Positions 43,848 through 55,770 of a stretch of DNA of 64,000 nucleotides are shown here, piece by piece. The DNA lies in the NCBI GenBank assembly GCA_902729315.2, contig LR746265.1, positions 4,816,892 through 4,880,891 of the forward strand. Reading direction: 5' to 3'. This DNA comes from Spirodela intermedia. Its lineage: Eukaryota > Streptophyta > Magnoliopsida > Alismatales > Araceae. Position 1 is the stretch's first letter. Every line of letters begins with the position of its first letter. The notes beneath the pieces are model-generated. The model was not told the DNA's origin and ran no database searches. It saw only the letters and a list, made by a program, of their open reading frames with translations. Made by a program: the position numbers and the translations under genes.

Positions 43848-45465
43848 CATGGCGTGTCAGCTACTCTCTGCCGTGGAGCGACACGAACGCCTCTCGCCGA
43901 GCGACGTCCGGCCGGAGCAGCATAGGCCTAGGCTGGGCGACGTCGTAGGCGACGTCCACATCCCCGCTAATCGACTTGGGCCGCCAAGGAAAGAGTAGTC
44001 AAATCATCAAACAGATTGCCGACGCGTGCGGTTCGTATGGCATCTTCCAGGTCTTCACACTCCGCCTTCTCCTTGTCCCCCGAGTGTCCAATTCTCTCGA
44101 CCGGTCCAGGTCATCTGATGGATTGTAGGATCCTGTGCTCATGAAGATTGGATGCCCGTGGAGGAGAAGATGAGACTCTACTCTGATGACCCGTCGAAGA
44201 AGTTCAGGCTCTCGACCAGTTTCAACGTTCGCAAAGAGACGTTTCGCAACTGGAGAGACTACCTTCGCCTCCACTGCTACCCTCCGGAGGAGTACGCCCA
44301 CGAGTGGCCTTCGAACCCTCCTCCCTTCAAGTAAGCCTTGCCGTGAGATGTGAACCTCCATCGAGGCGGATTCTTCCTTACCCTCTCGCCCTTCGAATTT
44401 GCTAATCGTGTGTAGTTTCCTATCCTGCCTGCTAATCAGCCCAATGAGGTCATCAACCTAAGTGATCTAGACTATTAATTGGAGGATGGGGGCCCTCATA
44501 AGGAACCGTCACGTGAGAGTGTCCTGTCTGTCCTTATTTTAACTGCAGTCATCTCCGTCTGATTGGATAAAATACCCAGCTACTAGCCCTTAAGATCCAT
44601 AGATCGACTTATGTCCTCGATCCTTCCTAACTTCATAATCGTTGGATCATCTACTGGTGTGCTGAAGAAAAGGAATGACCATAGCATCTTTCCGTTAATC
44701 CCTCCAATTAATTTACATAAATCTCTATTTAAACGATAAGCTCTCTTGTGATGGATTTTTGAACAGCTGATCAGCCGATCTCATTTTTTTTCTAGATTTT
44801 TCTACAGTATTTCCTCCTCTTTGTTTCCCGCTTCCAGGAGCGTCGTCAGCTCCTACAGCAGGGAAGTCCGTATGCTGGGTTTATGGCTGCTTGGGGCCAT
44901 CTCCGAGGGCTTGGGTCTGGAAGAAGGGTACCTGCTGACAGCGCTGGGGGAGCAGGAGGAACACATGGCCATAAATCACTACCCGCACTGTCCGGCACCG
45001 GAGCTCACCTACGGCCTGCAGGTCCAAGCAGACCCCAACGCGCTTACCATCCTCCTGCAAGAGCCAGGGGTGGGGGGCCTCCAGATTCTTAAAGATGGCC
45101 GGTGGTTCGGAGTGGATTCCATCCCCAACGCTCTTGTCGTCAGCGTTGGTGACCAGTTGGAGGTGAGATGATCTCGTCTCTTGTGTCCCTCCTTCCTGTG
45201 TATAATGCCGATGCTTTAACAGGCACTGAGCAATGACCGGTACAAGAGCGTGTGGCACCGGGTGGTGGCCAATCTGAGAAGCGTAGGATCTCGGTGGCCT
45301 AGCTTCTCTGCCCTTCCCCTGAGGCAATGGTCAGCCCTGCCAAGAAGCTCACAGCCAACGGATCCCCGCCCCTGTACCGTAGCTACACCTACGGCGAGTA
45401 CTACAAGACGTTTTGGACGAGGAACCTGGATCAAGAACACTGTTTGGAGCTCTTCAAGTGTTAGC
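43848..45465 (+). pseudogene. DMR6-like 2-oxoglutarate/Fe(II) oxygenase pseudogene
   Basis: Three exon-like blocks (43848..44330, 44838..45162, 45223..45465) with intact splice signals resemble DMR6/DLO (salicylate 5-/3-hydroxylase) oxygenases. Landmarks are RPRLGDVV, IIKQIADACGSYGIFQV, EEKMRLYSDDPSKKFRLSTSF, NWRDYLRLHCYP, MAINHYPHCPAPELTYGL, DPNALTILLQ, YKSVWHR and NLDQEHCLELFKC. Defects: a one-base shift near 43969; loss of the INHGV helix region with a stop near 44128; the first iron ligand of the HxD motif changed (QVQAD where HTD/HAD is expected); a shift near 45271 and an in-frame TAG near 45300. It is therefore almost certainly non-functional as an oxygenase. Family known; defects seen directly. 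Confidence 0.85.
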
Positions 45466-47930
45466 TGGATCAAACAGTGGTAAATGGTTATCCAATGTTA
45501 TTCGCATAACTACGTTTATTTTGCAGAATCCCCGACCACCGAGACTGTCGTTCACTCAGCTGTTGTAATACTAGTTTGGTAATGAGGAACTGGATTGCTA
45601 AGGTGCTAATGGGGGGGAAGCTTCTTCGTGCCTTTTAAAATTGTTTATTTATTTACTACACCATAACATTGATACTGAACTTATTTTGTATTCCCTTTTT
45701 ACGTTAGAATAGTCCTACACCGAATGTGACAGGCGTAACACATGTTTAGAATATGCAGAACAATAGCTCTCACCAACACTATTTGAGACAGACGAGCAGA
45801 GTCCTAGTCGTGATATTTAATTGCAAGTTGTTCTTCTGGAGCACAATTATGTTTAAGGTAATAAATCATAAAAATCAAACTATCAATAGTCGTACAATTT
45901 GGATTGGTCGATTGTTGAAATTTCCAAGTAAATTAAGGGACATATATGAACTTTATGCATTTAAAAATATTAATTGACTTTGAGTTGAAGGGTCTCGACT
46001 GGTTTGACGAACTCATTGAAATCTGTAACCATTGTTCCTGCAGATCATGTGGTTGTATGTGAAAGAAAATGTCGCTTTAAAGGATGCTAATATAATTTTA
46101 CAAGGAATGTGATGAAAAATATATCGTTAATTTATGGACCAACTTTGGACGATATAAAGAGGGCGTTTGTATTTGTAAACATTTCTCCACATTTCCTTCT
46201 TTTTCAAGGAAGCATTAACTTGATTTATGTTTCCTTCATTATTTCTTCAGACTAACAAGGTTGAGCCCATCTCTTCTAAATAAAGAAAAGATGGTCCAAA
46301 ATCTTACTCTAATATTGGGTGTTCATTATGTTAGCTCAATTTTTATGTAAAAGTCTATACAAGTCAAAACTAACTGACAGTTAGGAAAACATCGGCATTA
46401 CTTATCTTAGTCATGTACTTTCATTAGGAAAGAACGTTGAGATTGTTAGAGTAAAATGTTTAATATAGACTTGAGGAAGCTGTGAAGTAAATCAATAAGA
46501 AACTAACAACTCACGACCAAGTGACACAAAGATTTTATGTTGTTGAGGTTAGCCTCCTACGTCTATAGGTGACCATGAAAGTTATATTAGATATGGATAA
46601 AGTACAAAAAAAACTTGATCTTGGCCCTCAAATGAAGGATAATGATAGTGGTGAAACAAAGAATGTTAGAGAATACTGAAGAAGTACGCTCTATTTATAA
46701 CCACTGTGAGGCAACTCGGGGAAACGTGCAATCATTTCATTCTCTCTCGCCTGAACCGTTTAAATGCGGTTATCGGTTCTAGGTACCGGTTCTCCCATGG
46801 ACCGTTTTCTCTCTCCGCATTAAATGCCGTTCGTCTTCTTCTTTCAGTGAAAGCAATTCATTTTGCAACGTGTCTCATTGAATTTATCGAGTGTTTGTCT
46901 GTTTTGTCGCATGATACGATCCCCTTCGACATTCCTGCACTAAAGGGACAGTGTCGATGGTCTAATGTTTATCAATACTCAGTATCATAATGTCCGAAGG
47001 GATGACCCCTTGTTTTCGTATCTTCATTTCGAATTAGGAGATGCCTATAATCGATACGCCGGCCTAACTTGGTGTGAGATTCTATTGATTATTCAGGCCT
47101 CTCAAACTCGTACTGTCTTCATAGACCAAAATATATGCCTGTTTCTTTTCTCCTTTCTTTTCCCTAATCATCTTTGTGAAAAGTTATCACAGTGGACACG
47201 ATCAACTGAGTTACTGCCGTTTTTCCTCGGTATCAATGGATGCTATGGCCTTCAAGTGACAGCCGATCTCAGATTCGAGGATCGTGGAAGTCGATAGTGG
47301 GAATGAGCTCTTACCCAAATCACCAAGAAGCCGCAAATTACTTTTTTGATTCGATGCCCCACTGCCTGACTTATTCCCTGTCCTTTAGGCTTCTCCACCG
47401 ACCCTCGCTCCATTTTTGAGTTTCTTTCGTTCCACCCGAGGGAAGCCGCCGCGCCGCGGCAGCGTGCTGCAGCCGGAGGCATACGTCGCAGCATGAAGAT
47501 GAACGTCTTTTCGTCAAACCTCAGAGTATAGCTCTCTGAGCCTCATCAGGTCTCATTCTTTAAAAGTTACCTGCTACAGCGTGAAGATCGTAGTCATCCA
47601 GATGGAGTGGAGGACCGGGGTTAAGGGTTACATATGAAAGGGGATCAACCGGCGACCTAAGTACTCGAGCAGCTTCCACTACGATGGCGTGAGTAGTGGA
47701 CTCCAGACGACGGTGATAGGCCTATTACCCTCGTTCTTCACAGTCGTCATAGAGTCAGCTTTAGACTGTTCCCCAGACGGAGCGACAGTGCTACGACGAG
47801 ACGGGACACAGATTGTGGGGGCATGGGAAGCGGGGAGAGAGAATAGGGGACCCACGGGTACCCGAAAGTTCTGAGACACGGGGCAACGTAAGCAACGGTC
47901 ACCCGGCCGGGCCGCGCTGGGGTGTGTAAC
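45466..47930. other. 2.5-kb intergenic region upstream of MTP1
   Basis: AT-rich to about 46450, more mixed after that. The stretch near 46530-46575 looks like a fragment of a plant retrotransposon terminal region but is not certain. Frames such as 46706-46990 show no recognised domain. The end of this stretch should contain the MTP1 promoter. Confidence 0.35.
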
Positions 47931-49453
47931 ACTCTCTCTCTCTCTCAGAGTTATTTCTCCTCCGCCTCCACTCACATTTCCTATTCTCGTTTCGCCAGCC
48001 TCCCCGTGCCCACCGTCGGCGGCTGTTGCCCTTCGACAAGGTCAGCATTTTGTCTTCCTAGTGTTCTTCGCTCTTTTCTCGTTTACACTGCTTCTAGACG
48101 ATCAACATCTGGTTGACGAAGTCAGAACAACCATCCGTTGATTACGCCATTTCGAGAATCTCTGCGATTTTGGACCTCAACGAACCAAAGATTCGGAAAG
48201 CAGGCGCTAATCAGAGGGCATTCCCTTGTTGTTCCGCTCTCCTTTGACTCTTTCTCTCCATTTGATTTTAAAGGATGGAAAGAAACATTTTTCTAGTTAT
48301 ATGCCTATGCTGAATATGTTATTATCATTTATATACTTCGATCTAATATTCAATTTTTCACCATTACCCGTGTTAAGTCTAATTTAACCAAGGTTATGAT
48401 GGGCAAATGACCAAGATACCTCTGTCCCATTCTCCGATAGCGTCCCTCTCCTCTGCTGCTCTCCATTCCCCTACCCTCCCGGTGGGCACCCCACTTCCTT
48501 TATCCTTCCTCCGGCGCACCTTCTCCGCCTTTCTCACTGCTGAGCACTCCCCCTCTTCCCTCTCCTGGATAAGGTTTTTCTTGTTATTTTAAGTAACGAA
48601 AAGCAATGCAGCTTGATCACCCCGTGGGGTTCCCAAGTTGCCATTAAAACACCGTTTTCTTGTCTTTTCTGTTCTCATGAAAATCCCCGGGGTGCCCCCT
48701 TCGGCGTCTGATCATTTGGAGACTGACTTCATGAAGGTTCTACATCTAAAATCGTAGTTTCTAACCCTAGCTTCTTTGCTTTCTTGTATATGATTCTGGC
48801 AAAATATTGGCTACTTTTGCTTTATCTCTTCTGATTTTACTTAATTATAACGCAAGGAAATGCTCTTCTTTTAGTGTGAAAGAGCCCAACCATTTTCAGT
48901 AATTGCTTGCTGGTGACCATGGGTTGCTTTACATTTGACGCCAGTAAATGGATCATCAGACCTCCACTTAATCACTTACGAACGGTGTAAGAACTTTAAT
49001 GCTATTAACGGATTTTACTTGTCATGTACCAATGAGGCATTTTATTAGAACAGTTTTTGCCCATATACGGGTACTGTTAGAGTCAAGAATAACATGACTT
49101 TGGTAGGCCCATTTCCCAACTAAATTATCTTTAATTTACGTTTTCAACTACATTATCTTTAACCTTGCTAGTGATGATCGTACACCGCAGCCTACTTCCA
49201 TGGGGTCAGTGCAATTATATGGTATGTTTTCCCTCGGTTTACCCTGTTCAGGGAACCTGATGTTTTCACTGTGGCTAATGAGAAGGCATCGCATATGCCC
49301 ATTAATGTAGCCCAAGTGAGGCTTTCAGGCTTCCACAAAATATCTTATTGTTGCACACCTCGTCTAGTTACTTCTCCTAATTGATGATGGTATTGAACGC
49401 ATCAAACTTTCGTGATTAAATTTTGTGCTTGATGGTAAAAAAATTATCAGCAG
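47931..49453 (+). other. Predicted MTP1 5' UTR exon and 5'-UTR intron
   Basis: CT-rich, stop-free leader-like sequence at about 47931-48040 ends in CGACAAG|GTCAGC, a plausible donor at 48041. The base before the MTP1 ATG is the end of an AG acceptor (TTATCAGCAG|ATGGAG). The 1.4 kb between is T-rich and intron-like. Inferred from splice signals only. Confidence 0.45.
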
Positions 49454-50689
49454 ATGGAGGCGCAAAATCATCACTTGCAAGCTCCTGCACCTGGTCAATA
49501 TATCGAAGTCGATGCAGATTTAGCTCTTGGAGAAAAGACCAGAGCTAGAAAAAGTATCTGCGATGGAGCAACCTGTGGGTTTTCCGATTTTAGTACCAGC
49601 TCCATAGATTCCAGAGAGCGGTCATTATCTATGAGGAAGCTTGTGACGGCTGTGGTCCTGTGCGCAATATTCATGAGCATTGAGATTGCTGGGGGAATCA
49701 CGGCTAATAGCCTCGCTATCCTGACTGACGCAGCGCACATGCTTTCAGATGTCGCAGCCTTCGCCATATCCTTCTTCTCCATCTGGGCAGCCGGATGGGA
49801 GGCTACCCCTCGTCAGAGCTATGGCTTCTTCCGAATAGAGATACTCGGTGCGTTGGTTTCGATCCAGCTCATATGGCTCTTGGCCGGGATACTCGTTTTT
49901 GAGGCCATCACTAGAATGATGCATGACAGTGGCGAGGTTCAAGGCTACCTGATGTTTGTTGTCTCAGCCTTGGGGTTAGTTGTCAACATCATCATGGCCT
50001 CCTTTCTGGGTCACGATCACGGGCATGGTCATTCTCATGATGGGCATAACCACAGTCATGACGACGGCGATAATCATCGTCATAGTTGCCATGTCAAGCA
50101 TAACCAAGGTCACACCCATGACGCAGAGATTGGCCATGGCCATGGCCATGATCATTTAAAAGGGTCCCATCGGAAGGATGAGAGGGAAGCCCTTCTGAGG
50201 CATGTCGGGTGTGACTCCGTCACGAAAGGGAAGAAGAAGAGACACAGGAACATCAACGTCCACAGTGCCTACCTTCATGTTATTGGCGACTCTATCCAGA
50301 GCATCGGAGTGATGATCAGCGGCGCAATCATCTGGTACAGGCCCGACTGGAAGGTCCTTGATCTCATCTGCACGCTCGTGTTCTCGGTGATCGTTCTGAC
50401 GACCACCGTAAAGATGTTGAGGAGCATACTCGACATCCTCATGGAGAGTACACCAAGGGAGATCGATGCGAAGAGGCTCGAGATCGGGCTCTGCCAGCTT
50501 CACGGCGTGGTAGCAGTTCACGAGCTGCACATATGGGCGATCACAGTCGGGAAGGTTCTCCTCGCGTGCCACGTGACGATATCTCCGGATGCTGATGCTG
50601 ATCTTGTGCTTGACATGGTCGTCGATTACATCAGGAGGGAGTATAATATCATCCATGTGACCATACAAATCGAGCGCTCTACAGTGTAG
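49454..50689 (+). CDS. MTP1: Vacuolar zinc transporter, metal tolerance protein MTP1 (CDF family)
   Basis: Single coding exon of 411 residues. Cation diffusion facilitator with six membrane spans that loads zinc into the vacuole in exchange for protons. The two transport-site motifs are intact: HMLSD at residues 95-99 in span 2 ([18 protein letters not shown]) and HVIGD at 275-279 in span 5 ([16 protein letters not shown]). Between spans 4 and 5 lies the plant-MTP1 cytosolic His-rich loop (residues 187-236), a proposed zinc sensor/buffer. The cytosolic C-terminal domain includes [21 protein letters not shown]. The N-terminal C-x5-C (ICDGATCGF) also matches plant MTP1. A splice acceptor directly before the ATG suggests a 5'-UTR intron, common in this family. 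Confidence 0.95.
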   Translation: MEAQNHHLQAPAPGQYIEVDADLALGEKTRARKSICDGATCGFSDFSTSSIDSRERSLSMRKLVTAVVLCAIFMSIEIAGGITANSLAILTDAAHMLSDVAAFAISFFSIWAAGWEATPRQSYGFFRIEILGALVSIQLIWLLAGILVFEAITRMMHDSGEVQGYLMFVVSALGLVVNIIMASFLGHDHGHGHSHDGHNHSHDDGDNHRHSCHVKHNQGHTHDAEIGHGHGHDHLKGSHRKDEREALLRHVGCDSVTKGKKKRHRNINVHSAYLHVIGDSIQSIGVMISGAIIWYRPDWKVLDLICTLVFSVIVLTTTVKMLRSILDILMESTPREIDAKRLEIGLCQLHGVVAVHELHIWAITVGKVLLACHVTISPDADADLVLDMVVDYIRREYNIIHVTIQIERSTV

Positions 50690-51600
50690 GCAGATTCCTC
50701 TTCGCCTGTTGCCTTTGTTGCTTCGCTGATCTTCTTCGCCTCTTCGATAGACGTTGATTTTGGTGAAATAAGCCCGCATCAGATTCAACTTGTCTTTCGT
50801 AGTAAAGCAACAGGGTATTAATATCCCGATGTGCGAGGGCTGATCAAGGGATTGGTTGCTTCCAATCGATTGTGCCGGGGAATTCCGATCCCGGCGCTTG
50901 ATTAACCCTTCGGCTGCGGTCGTCTGTCCCATCTTGTCTCTCGCAGCTTCTACAGTTACCTTCAGCTGCCGATCTAACTGACTTTGTTGGTTGCTCGCTG
51001 ACACGGTTTCTACCGCTTCTTGACTTCGGTTTCCACAAGGACGAGAAAAAGCGTATGATGGCCCAATTCAACTGTATTACGCTAGTGTATACATGCAATT
51101 GCCATACTCTTATCGGGCATGAACGAGCCGCCACAACGCCAACGACCGCTCTGCCACACTACATGACCTTCCCACCGCCCTTGAAAGCAAGGTAGTGACT
51201 TGGGCCCATTGCAACCTGGGAGTGAATGCCTTTTTCTGGGGTAAAAATTTATGCTAAAAATATTTAGTAACGCCTCAGAAAATTAATTACCTAAAAAAAT
51301 CTTCGTATAAAAAACCACAAAATTTATATTTTGGTTTCTTGAGATTCGGTTCGGGCCCGCCGACCGGACCGATCTGATTCCGGTGCTGGCTACCAAGTTT
51401 GGCAAGACAAATTCGGTTTTAACTTGGTGGTCTTATCTTGTCTCGGCTAGCACGTGTGGATAGTTCAGCTACTCACCCACCGGATCCTGAAGGAATAAAA
51501 ACCGTAAATGGGAGATTAAATTGTGCCAAAAATGGAAGATAATGGGCTGAGAAGAAAGAGGGAGAGAGGGATGCCGGCGGCTGCTCTCGACCCCTAAATC

Positions 51601-51634
<34 letters not shown>

Positions 51635-51839
51635 CCACTTAATTGACTAAAATAAGAATAAATTTTCACAAACGGTAGTAGGAGAGAGTAAGATCAAGGT
51701 ACAAAAATAATTAATAAAAGAAAAATATTCTAGGAGTAAAGTGGGTCAACCCCTCTAGTCAGAAATGACGGCCGCCTTCTCCCGCACCATTAACATTCGA
51801 ACTCCCTCTAGAGCACGTGACACTAAATACTTTTCGAAA
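50690..51839. other. MTP1 3' region and intergenic DNA
   Basis: Contains the MTP1 3' UTR and a (GA)n run at 51604-51632. Minus-strand open frames overlapping the MTP1 end are antisense shadows. No further gene is recognised. Confidence 0.4.
51604..51632. repeat. (GA)n microsatellite
   Basis: Perfect dinucleotide run of about 29 bases in intergenic DNA. Confidence 0.95.
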
Positions 51840-52598
51840 CTTTGATAAAAAAATAAATAACTAAATGACTTCGTAAATCTATTAACAACTTTATCTTTTG
51901 TTGAGCAAAACTCCAACTCGATTTAATCAGTAGTAGTTTGATCGTGAATAAAATGATAATGAATATCAATAAGTTTAGTTATTTCATGAAACACTGAATT
52001 TTTTATCATTGATATGATTGACTTATTATCATAATATGTCATGGTTGGCCTGTATTGTGCCAAATTAAAATCTTTCATGATCCTCCTCATCAATATGACT
52101 TATTGTGAAAGTAATGATACAGCAATATTGTGGTTTCTTGTTTCTTTGAACTCCGACCTATTGCACCTGATTTAAGGTTGAAAATAAATTCGCTCTTTTT
52201 GTCACCTACAGATTCAACTGAATCACTGTCATTAAAATAAATTAATTTAAAATGAGGAACATACGTATAAATTTTCGTAATTACTAGTGTCATGAATATA
52301 GTGAAGAATTTTCTTCAGTACTCCAAGATGATGCGTCATACGACTACATAAATCTGAAAATTTGGAAAACATAACATCATACATGTTATGGGTTAAATAT
52401 ATCAAACCAGGAACTAGACTTATATAAAATCTTTTACCCACCTTCAAAGTGTCATAATTGATGCATAGTTTTTCACTTATATTTATAAGAGTTGAACAAG
52501 TCTTGCAATTCAGCATATTAAACTTTTTGACTAAATCTAGAGCATACTTCTCTTGAGAAACAAATATGCCATAATCACTTGGTATAATATTCCACACT
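51840..52598 (-). mobile_element. Ty1/copia retrotransposon fragment (reverse transcriptase/RNase H end)
   Basis: Decayed 3' part of a copia polyprotein read on the minus strand. Blocks in order: GIFVSQEKYALDLVKKFNML, a CSTLINISEKL segment, GLIYLTHNMYDVMFS, HHLGVLKKILHYIH, SGAIGRSSKKQETT, then IYCDNKSTISMTKNPVFHE and DIHYHFI near the RNase H end. Stops and shifts separate the blocks. No LTR, integrase or gag is visible; the 5' end is cut off near 52598 where unrelated GC-rich DNA starts. Confidence 0.85.
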
Positions 52599-52767
52599 CC
52601 CCTCTCCCTCCCCCGTCTTTCCGCCCGCTAACGGGATAACGCGCATTAACGGTTTCCTTGGTCCGCCGATTCGTCTCTGCCGGAGCCCTATCCGCAGACC
52701 TCTTCCACCCGTCGCCGGATACGCCGCAGATCCGCTCCGTTAAGCTGGTCCGAAGAGTTAGGCCCGT

Positions 52768-52824
52768 AACAAGTATCCTTTGGGGCAAGGAGGTGCATAT
52801 GCACCCATCACCAGGGAGAAGATG

Positions 52825-52863
<39 letters not shown>

Positions 52864-53119
52864 TGATATTCATAGACCTATGGCGGCAGGAGAAGGATGA
52901 GGAATCTCATCTGCAATTTAGATCTGCTTCAGCGAAGTCCATAAGCAGGAAGCATATTCAGCTGCAAAGAGAAAACCACTGCAGAGGGAAATCAAGGGAT
53001 TTGAGGAAAATGGCTGTACCATTTCCTGCCGGGGCGGTTAGATAAGAGAATCCATTGGTCAAGATTTAATTTTTCCGAACAATTTATAATTCTATGGTTG
53101 GAGTATGTGAAAACGGTAT
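52768..53119. repeat. Segmental duplication, left copy
   Basis: Matches the right copy at 56183-57006, 3.4-3.9 kb away. Shared blocks: a ~60-bp segment around TATCCTTTGGGGCAAGGAGG (52773) and CACCAGGGA, then after the GA tract a ~250-bp segment including CTATGGCGGCAGGAGAAGGA and TGGCTGTACCATTTC. This copy lacks about 500 bp found between two GA tracts in the right copy. Confidence 0.88.
52828..52859. repeat. (GA)n microsatellite within the left duplicate
   Basis: GA run of about 32 bases joining the two homologous blocks of the left copy. It sits exactly where the right copy has two separate GA tracts with unique DNA between them. Confidence 0.95.
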
Positions 53120-54632
53120 AAAAAAGATCTCTAACAAGACTCGTGGAATTCTAAAAAAACAAGAATCTTCTATAATTAAGAATCTCCATTTCAAAGGTGC
53201 ATTGATTTTTAATTTCTTGTGGAGTTGGTCATTAATTTAAAATCTTTGTTCTTAGAATTTGTGAAAATCATCTGATACCCACCTTCTAGTGAGAAATTGG
53301 TGGTCTAAACCCTAGTTGAGAAGTCTTGTCTGATTCTTTGAATTACACCCAAACACAACTAATGATCATAATTATCTTCTAAAATTATAGAATCATCTTG
53401 ATATTAAGCCCCCAAAGTTCTTATCTAAGTAGACTCTAAAGACCAGCATGTAGTTCACTTTAAGGGGATCTCTTTTGGCCTCCTTGTGCTACATCAGTCA
53501 AGCTTCTCCCATCGACGCCTCCATTCACTTGCTTCTACGAGATGATGTAAACCACTTTGGCCCCACTTGATAGAACCTCGTTTGTAAATGGGCCGAGATT
53601 GAATTGGTCACATAACAAATGTACAAATGATATAAAGATAGATTGAATAAATGAAAGTAAAAGGAAGATAAACGTGATAGAGACAGTCAATTTCCCAGCC
53701 TCCTCCCTCAAGAATACACCAAATCGATCCTCCTCCTACTCGGTTTTCATCCCCACATTTCTCTTGCTAGTGGGCCCTTGATCGTGGCCCACTTTCTCAA
53801 CACCCCACGTCTGTCACCACCTTCATGATCCACCATTGACAAGTCCACCGAAGGACATGGCTATCTATCAGGTCCTCCTCCGACGTGGATGGGCCGAACG
53901 TGCGAGGATCTCATCATAACCCTCCTCTGGGCTACCGGAAAGGGACGGCAGAGATAGCTCGGCCACTCAGCTTCCCAACAGTTCGCTGTTTTCTTGTTCC
54001 CCCTCATTTTTCCTGAGGGAGGTGTTTTCATGGGTTCTCAAGCTGGCCCCGTGAAAGCTATCTATCTGAGACGGATATCAGCTGTAATGCAGCCGAACAC
54101 TTGAAATGGGTTGTTGCCAAAATCCAGGTAAAATCTGAATGAGATTATGGTCAAGTAAAGACGAGTTGATATTTTTATTGAGGAATTGATTTCGAGTCAA
54201 GCTTGAAAGGAAAGAAGACTTCATTGATGTAGCCACAATGTACGACGAACTCACGTAAGCAGTTGTCAATATAAGCTACCATTCGCCACAACATGGGAGT
54301 AAATTCCACAGAAGTGTACGCAGAGTTTAAAAAATGCACCATATGGGTTATCCCCGAGCTTATTCGATTCCAGTCTGTGGCGCATTATCACAAACATATG
54401 GAATTCTCTAGGTAAGTACGGAGAGCCTGTTATTTTTCCTTCCCTTTCAGGCAGCAATTGCCCGCATGGAATGGCACACCGAAGGAGACCTTTCCGGCAA
54501 TCAGTAGAACAGAGACTGCCGGTGGCAGAGGGCCGCAGGCTGCCGCTGTCGCTTCTCCGATATCTTCCTGTATTTTGATACGCAGAGGAATATATTCGAT
54601 TCAGCTTTCCTTGTGGGCCGTCGTTCCTCCCG
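53120..54632. other. 1.5-kb spacer between the left duplicate and the bHLH gene
   Basis: AT-rich at first, more GC-rich from 53690. Contains CCCTCA/TGAGGG arms near 54002. No gene is recognised; it includes the 3' flank of the bHLH gene. Confidence 0.4.
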
Positions 54633-55507
54633 TCAGTCGCAGAGGGAAAAAATCTGATGAGCCACTGCAGTTATCTCGTCCGTCGAACCCAGCTTGCACT
54701 CCTCTTCGATCTGCGAGACCCAGACAGTCAATCGAGAGATGGACTTGATGAAAGTATGTGGCGCCAGGGAATCAGATTGACGGAGATCGAAGGGGCGGCA
54801 CCTTGAGGTTGAGGGAAAAGAGAACGGAGGAGTCGAAGGAGGTGACATTGAGATGGAGTACCGAGAGATGGAGGTTCTCCAGTTCCGAGACTGCCCGCAG
54901 CAGCTGCCCCGGCTTCTGCCGCGAAAGTACCGTCAGATTCACATGTGACTGCACTACCGTTGCGGCGACGTCGACCTCGGTGGTAGTCGGAGATCGCGAG
55001 GTGTGAATGGTGTACTTGGGCGAAGGGAAGAATTCTCGAAAAGGGTAGATACTTGTTAGAGGAGAGGTGGAGGAGAAGTATGTATGTCTCCGGTCTCTCT
55101 CGCCCCTCTCAGACAGGAGGGACTGAAGAAGTTGTTCCAGCTGTTTCACGTACTCGATGGTTCCGGCGATGATTGAGGCCTGGTCTCCCTGTGAGCATAA
55201 GAAAGTTCAGAATCCCTGGGAGACGGATGCTTCAGGATGTACGTAGGAAGAACAAAATTACCATTTGGATGAAGTAAGGGGGAATTATGTTCCGCAAGGA
55301 GCTGAGATGCTCGTTCATCAGCTTCCGCCGGCTGCGCTCCACGGCGATGTGCGTCATCCTCTGACTCTCCACCTCCTTGATGTTCTTTGTGGGGGGCTGG
55401 AACCTCTTTCTCTTTCTCTTTCTCTTTCCTATCTGCTCTGCAAAATTTCTTGCGGCGGAGGCGACGGTCTCTGTCGCGGCAGCAGCGTTACCGGTTGCCT
55501 CTTCCAT
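54633..55507 (-). CDS. FAMA/bHLH subgroup Ia-like transcription factor, N-terminally shortened, 3 exons
   Basis: Three exons, 55507..55262, 55188..54802 and 54710..54633, give 236 residues. The basic region ([20 protein letters not shown]) keeps the H-E-R DNA-contact residues, preceded by a KRKRKRKR nuclear signal and EVESQ. The first helix and loop ([13 protein letters not shown]) join in phase to [21 protein letters not shown] of helix 2. A C-terminal ACT-like domain includes [20 protein letters not shown] and [22 protein letters not shown]. This is the plan of the FAMA/SPCH/MUTE-bHLH94/96 group, which controls stomatal and related cell fates. The residue after helix 1 differs from the usual QRGDQAS (QMGDQAS). 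The same frame upstream contains two TAG codons, so the start at 55507 may be a rescue start. Functional or recently decaying: unresolved. Confidence 0.68.
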
Positions 55508-55770
55508 GCGCTAGGAGTTCCCTCGGCGCTCCTGGAGGTATTGCCACTAGAGGCTTTCCTCCTGCAGCTTCAGAAGGAGCTGGGAACTGCTTATTTCTGA
55601 GGGCTTGCGCTGTTGGCGTCCATCCTCGAGTGGTATGTTGAAGAAGGGCATCAGGTCTTGACGATCTGAGGTCACCCTGTTCTCATAGCTGCGATAATTG
55701 ACTGCCTCGTCTTGTTCCAGGAACTGCGGTCTCACGGGTTCATGCGGAGACCAGGAGAAGGGATAATGGA
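55508..55770 (-). pseudogene. Former N-terminal region of the FAMA-like bHLH gene, with two in-frame TAG codons
   Basis: Directly upstream of and in the same frame as the bHLH start, protein-like sequence continues: VRPQFLEQDEAVNY, NIPLEDGRQQRKPSEISSSQ and LLLKLQEESL, then TAG (55549-55547), WQYLQERRGNS, TAG and RMEEATG. The SSSQLLLKLQEE segment resembles the region ahead of the basic domain in FAMA-type proteins. No ATG opens this frame. It is either lost coding sequence or, less likely, 5' UTR. Confidence 0.6.

Noticed and set aside
46480-46640. Possible retrotransposon LTR fragment
   Set aside because: Only a vague resemblance to common plant LTR text; no paired LTR, primer-binding site or target-site duplication found.
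50156-51004. 282-codon minus-strand frame
   Set aside because: Mostly antisense of MTP1; no domain.
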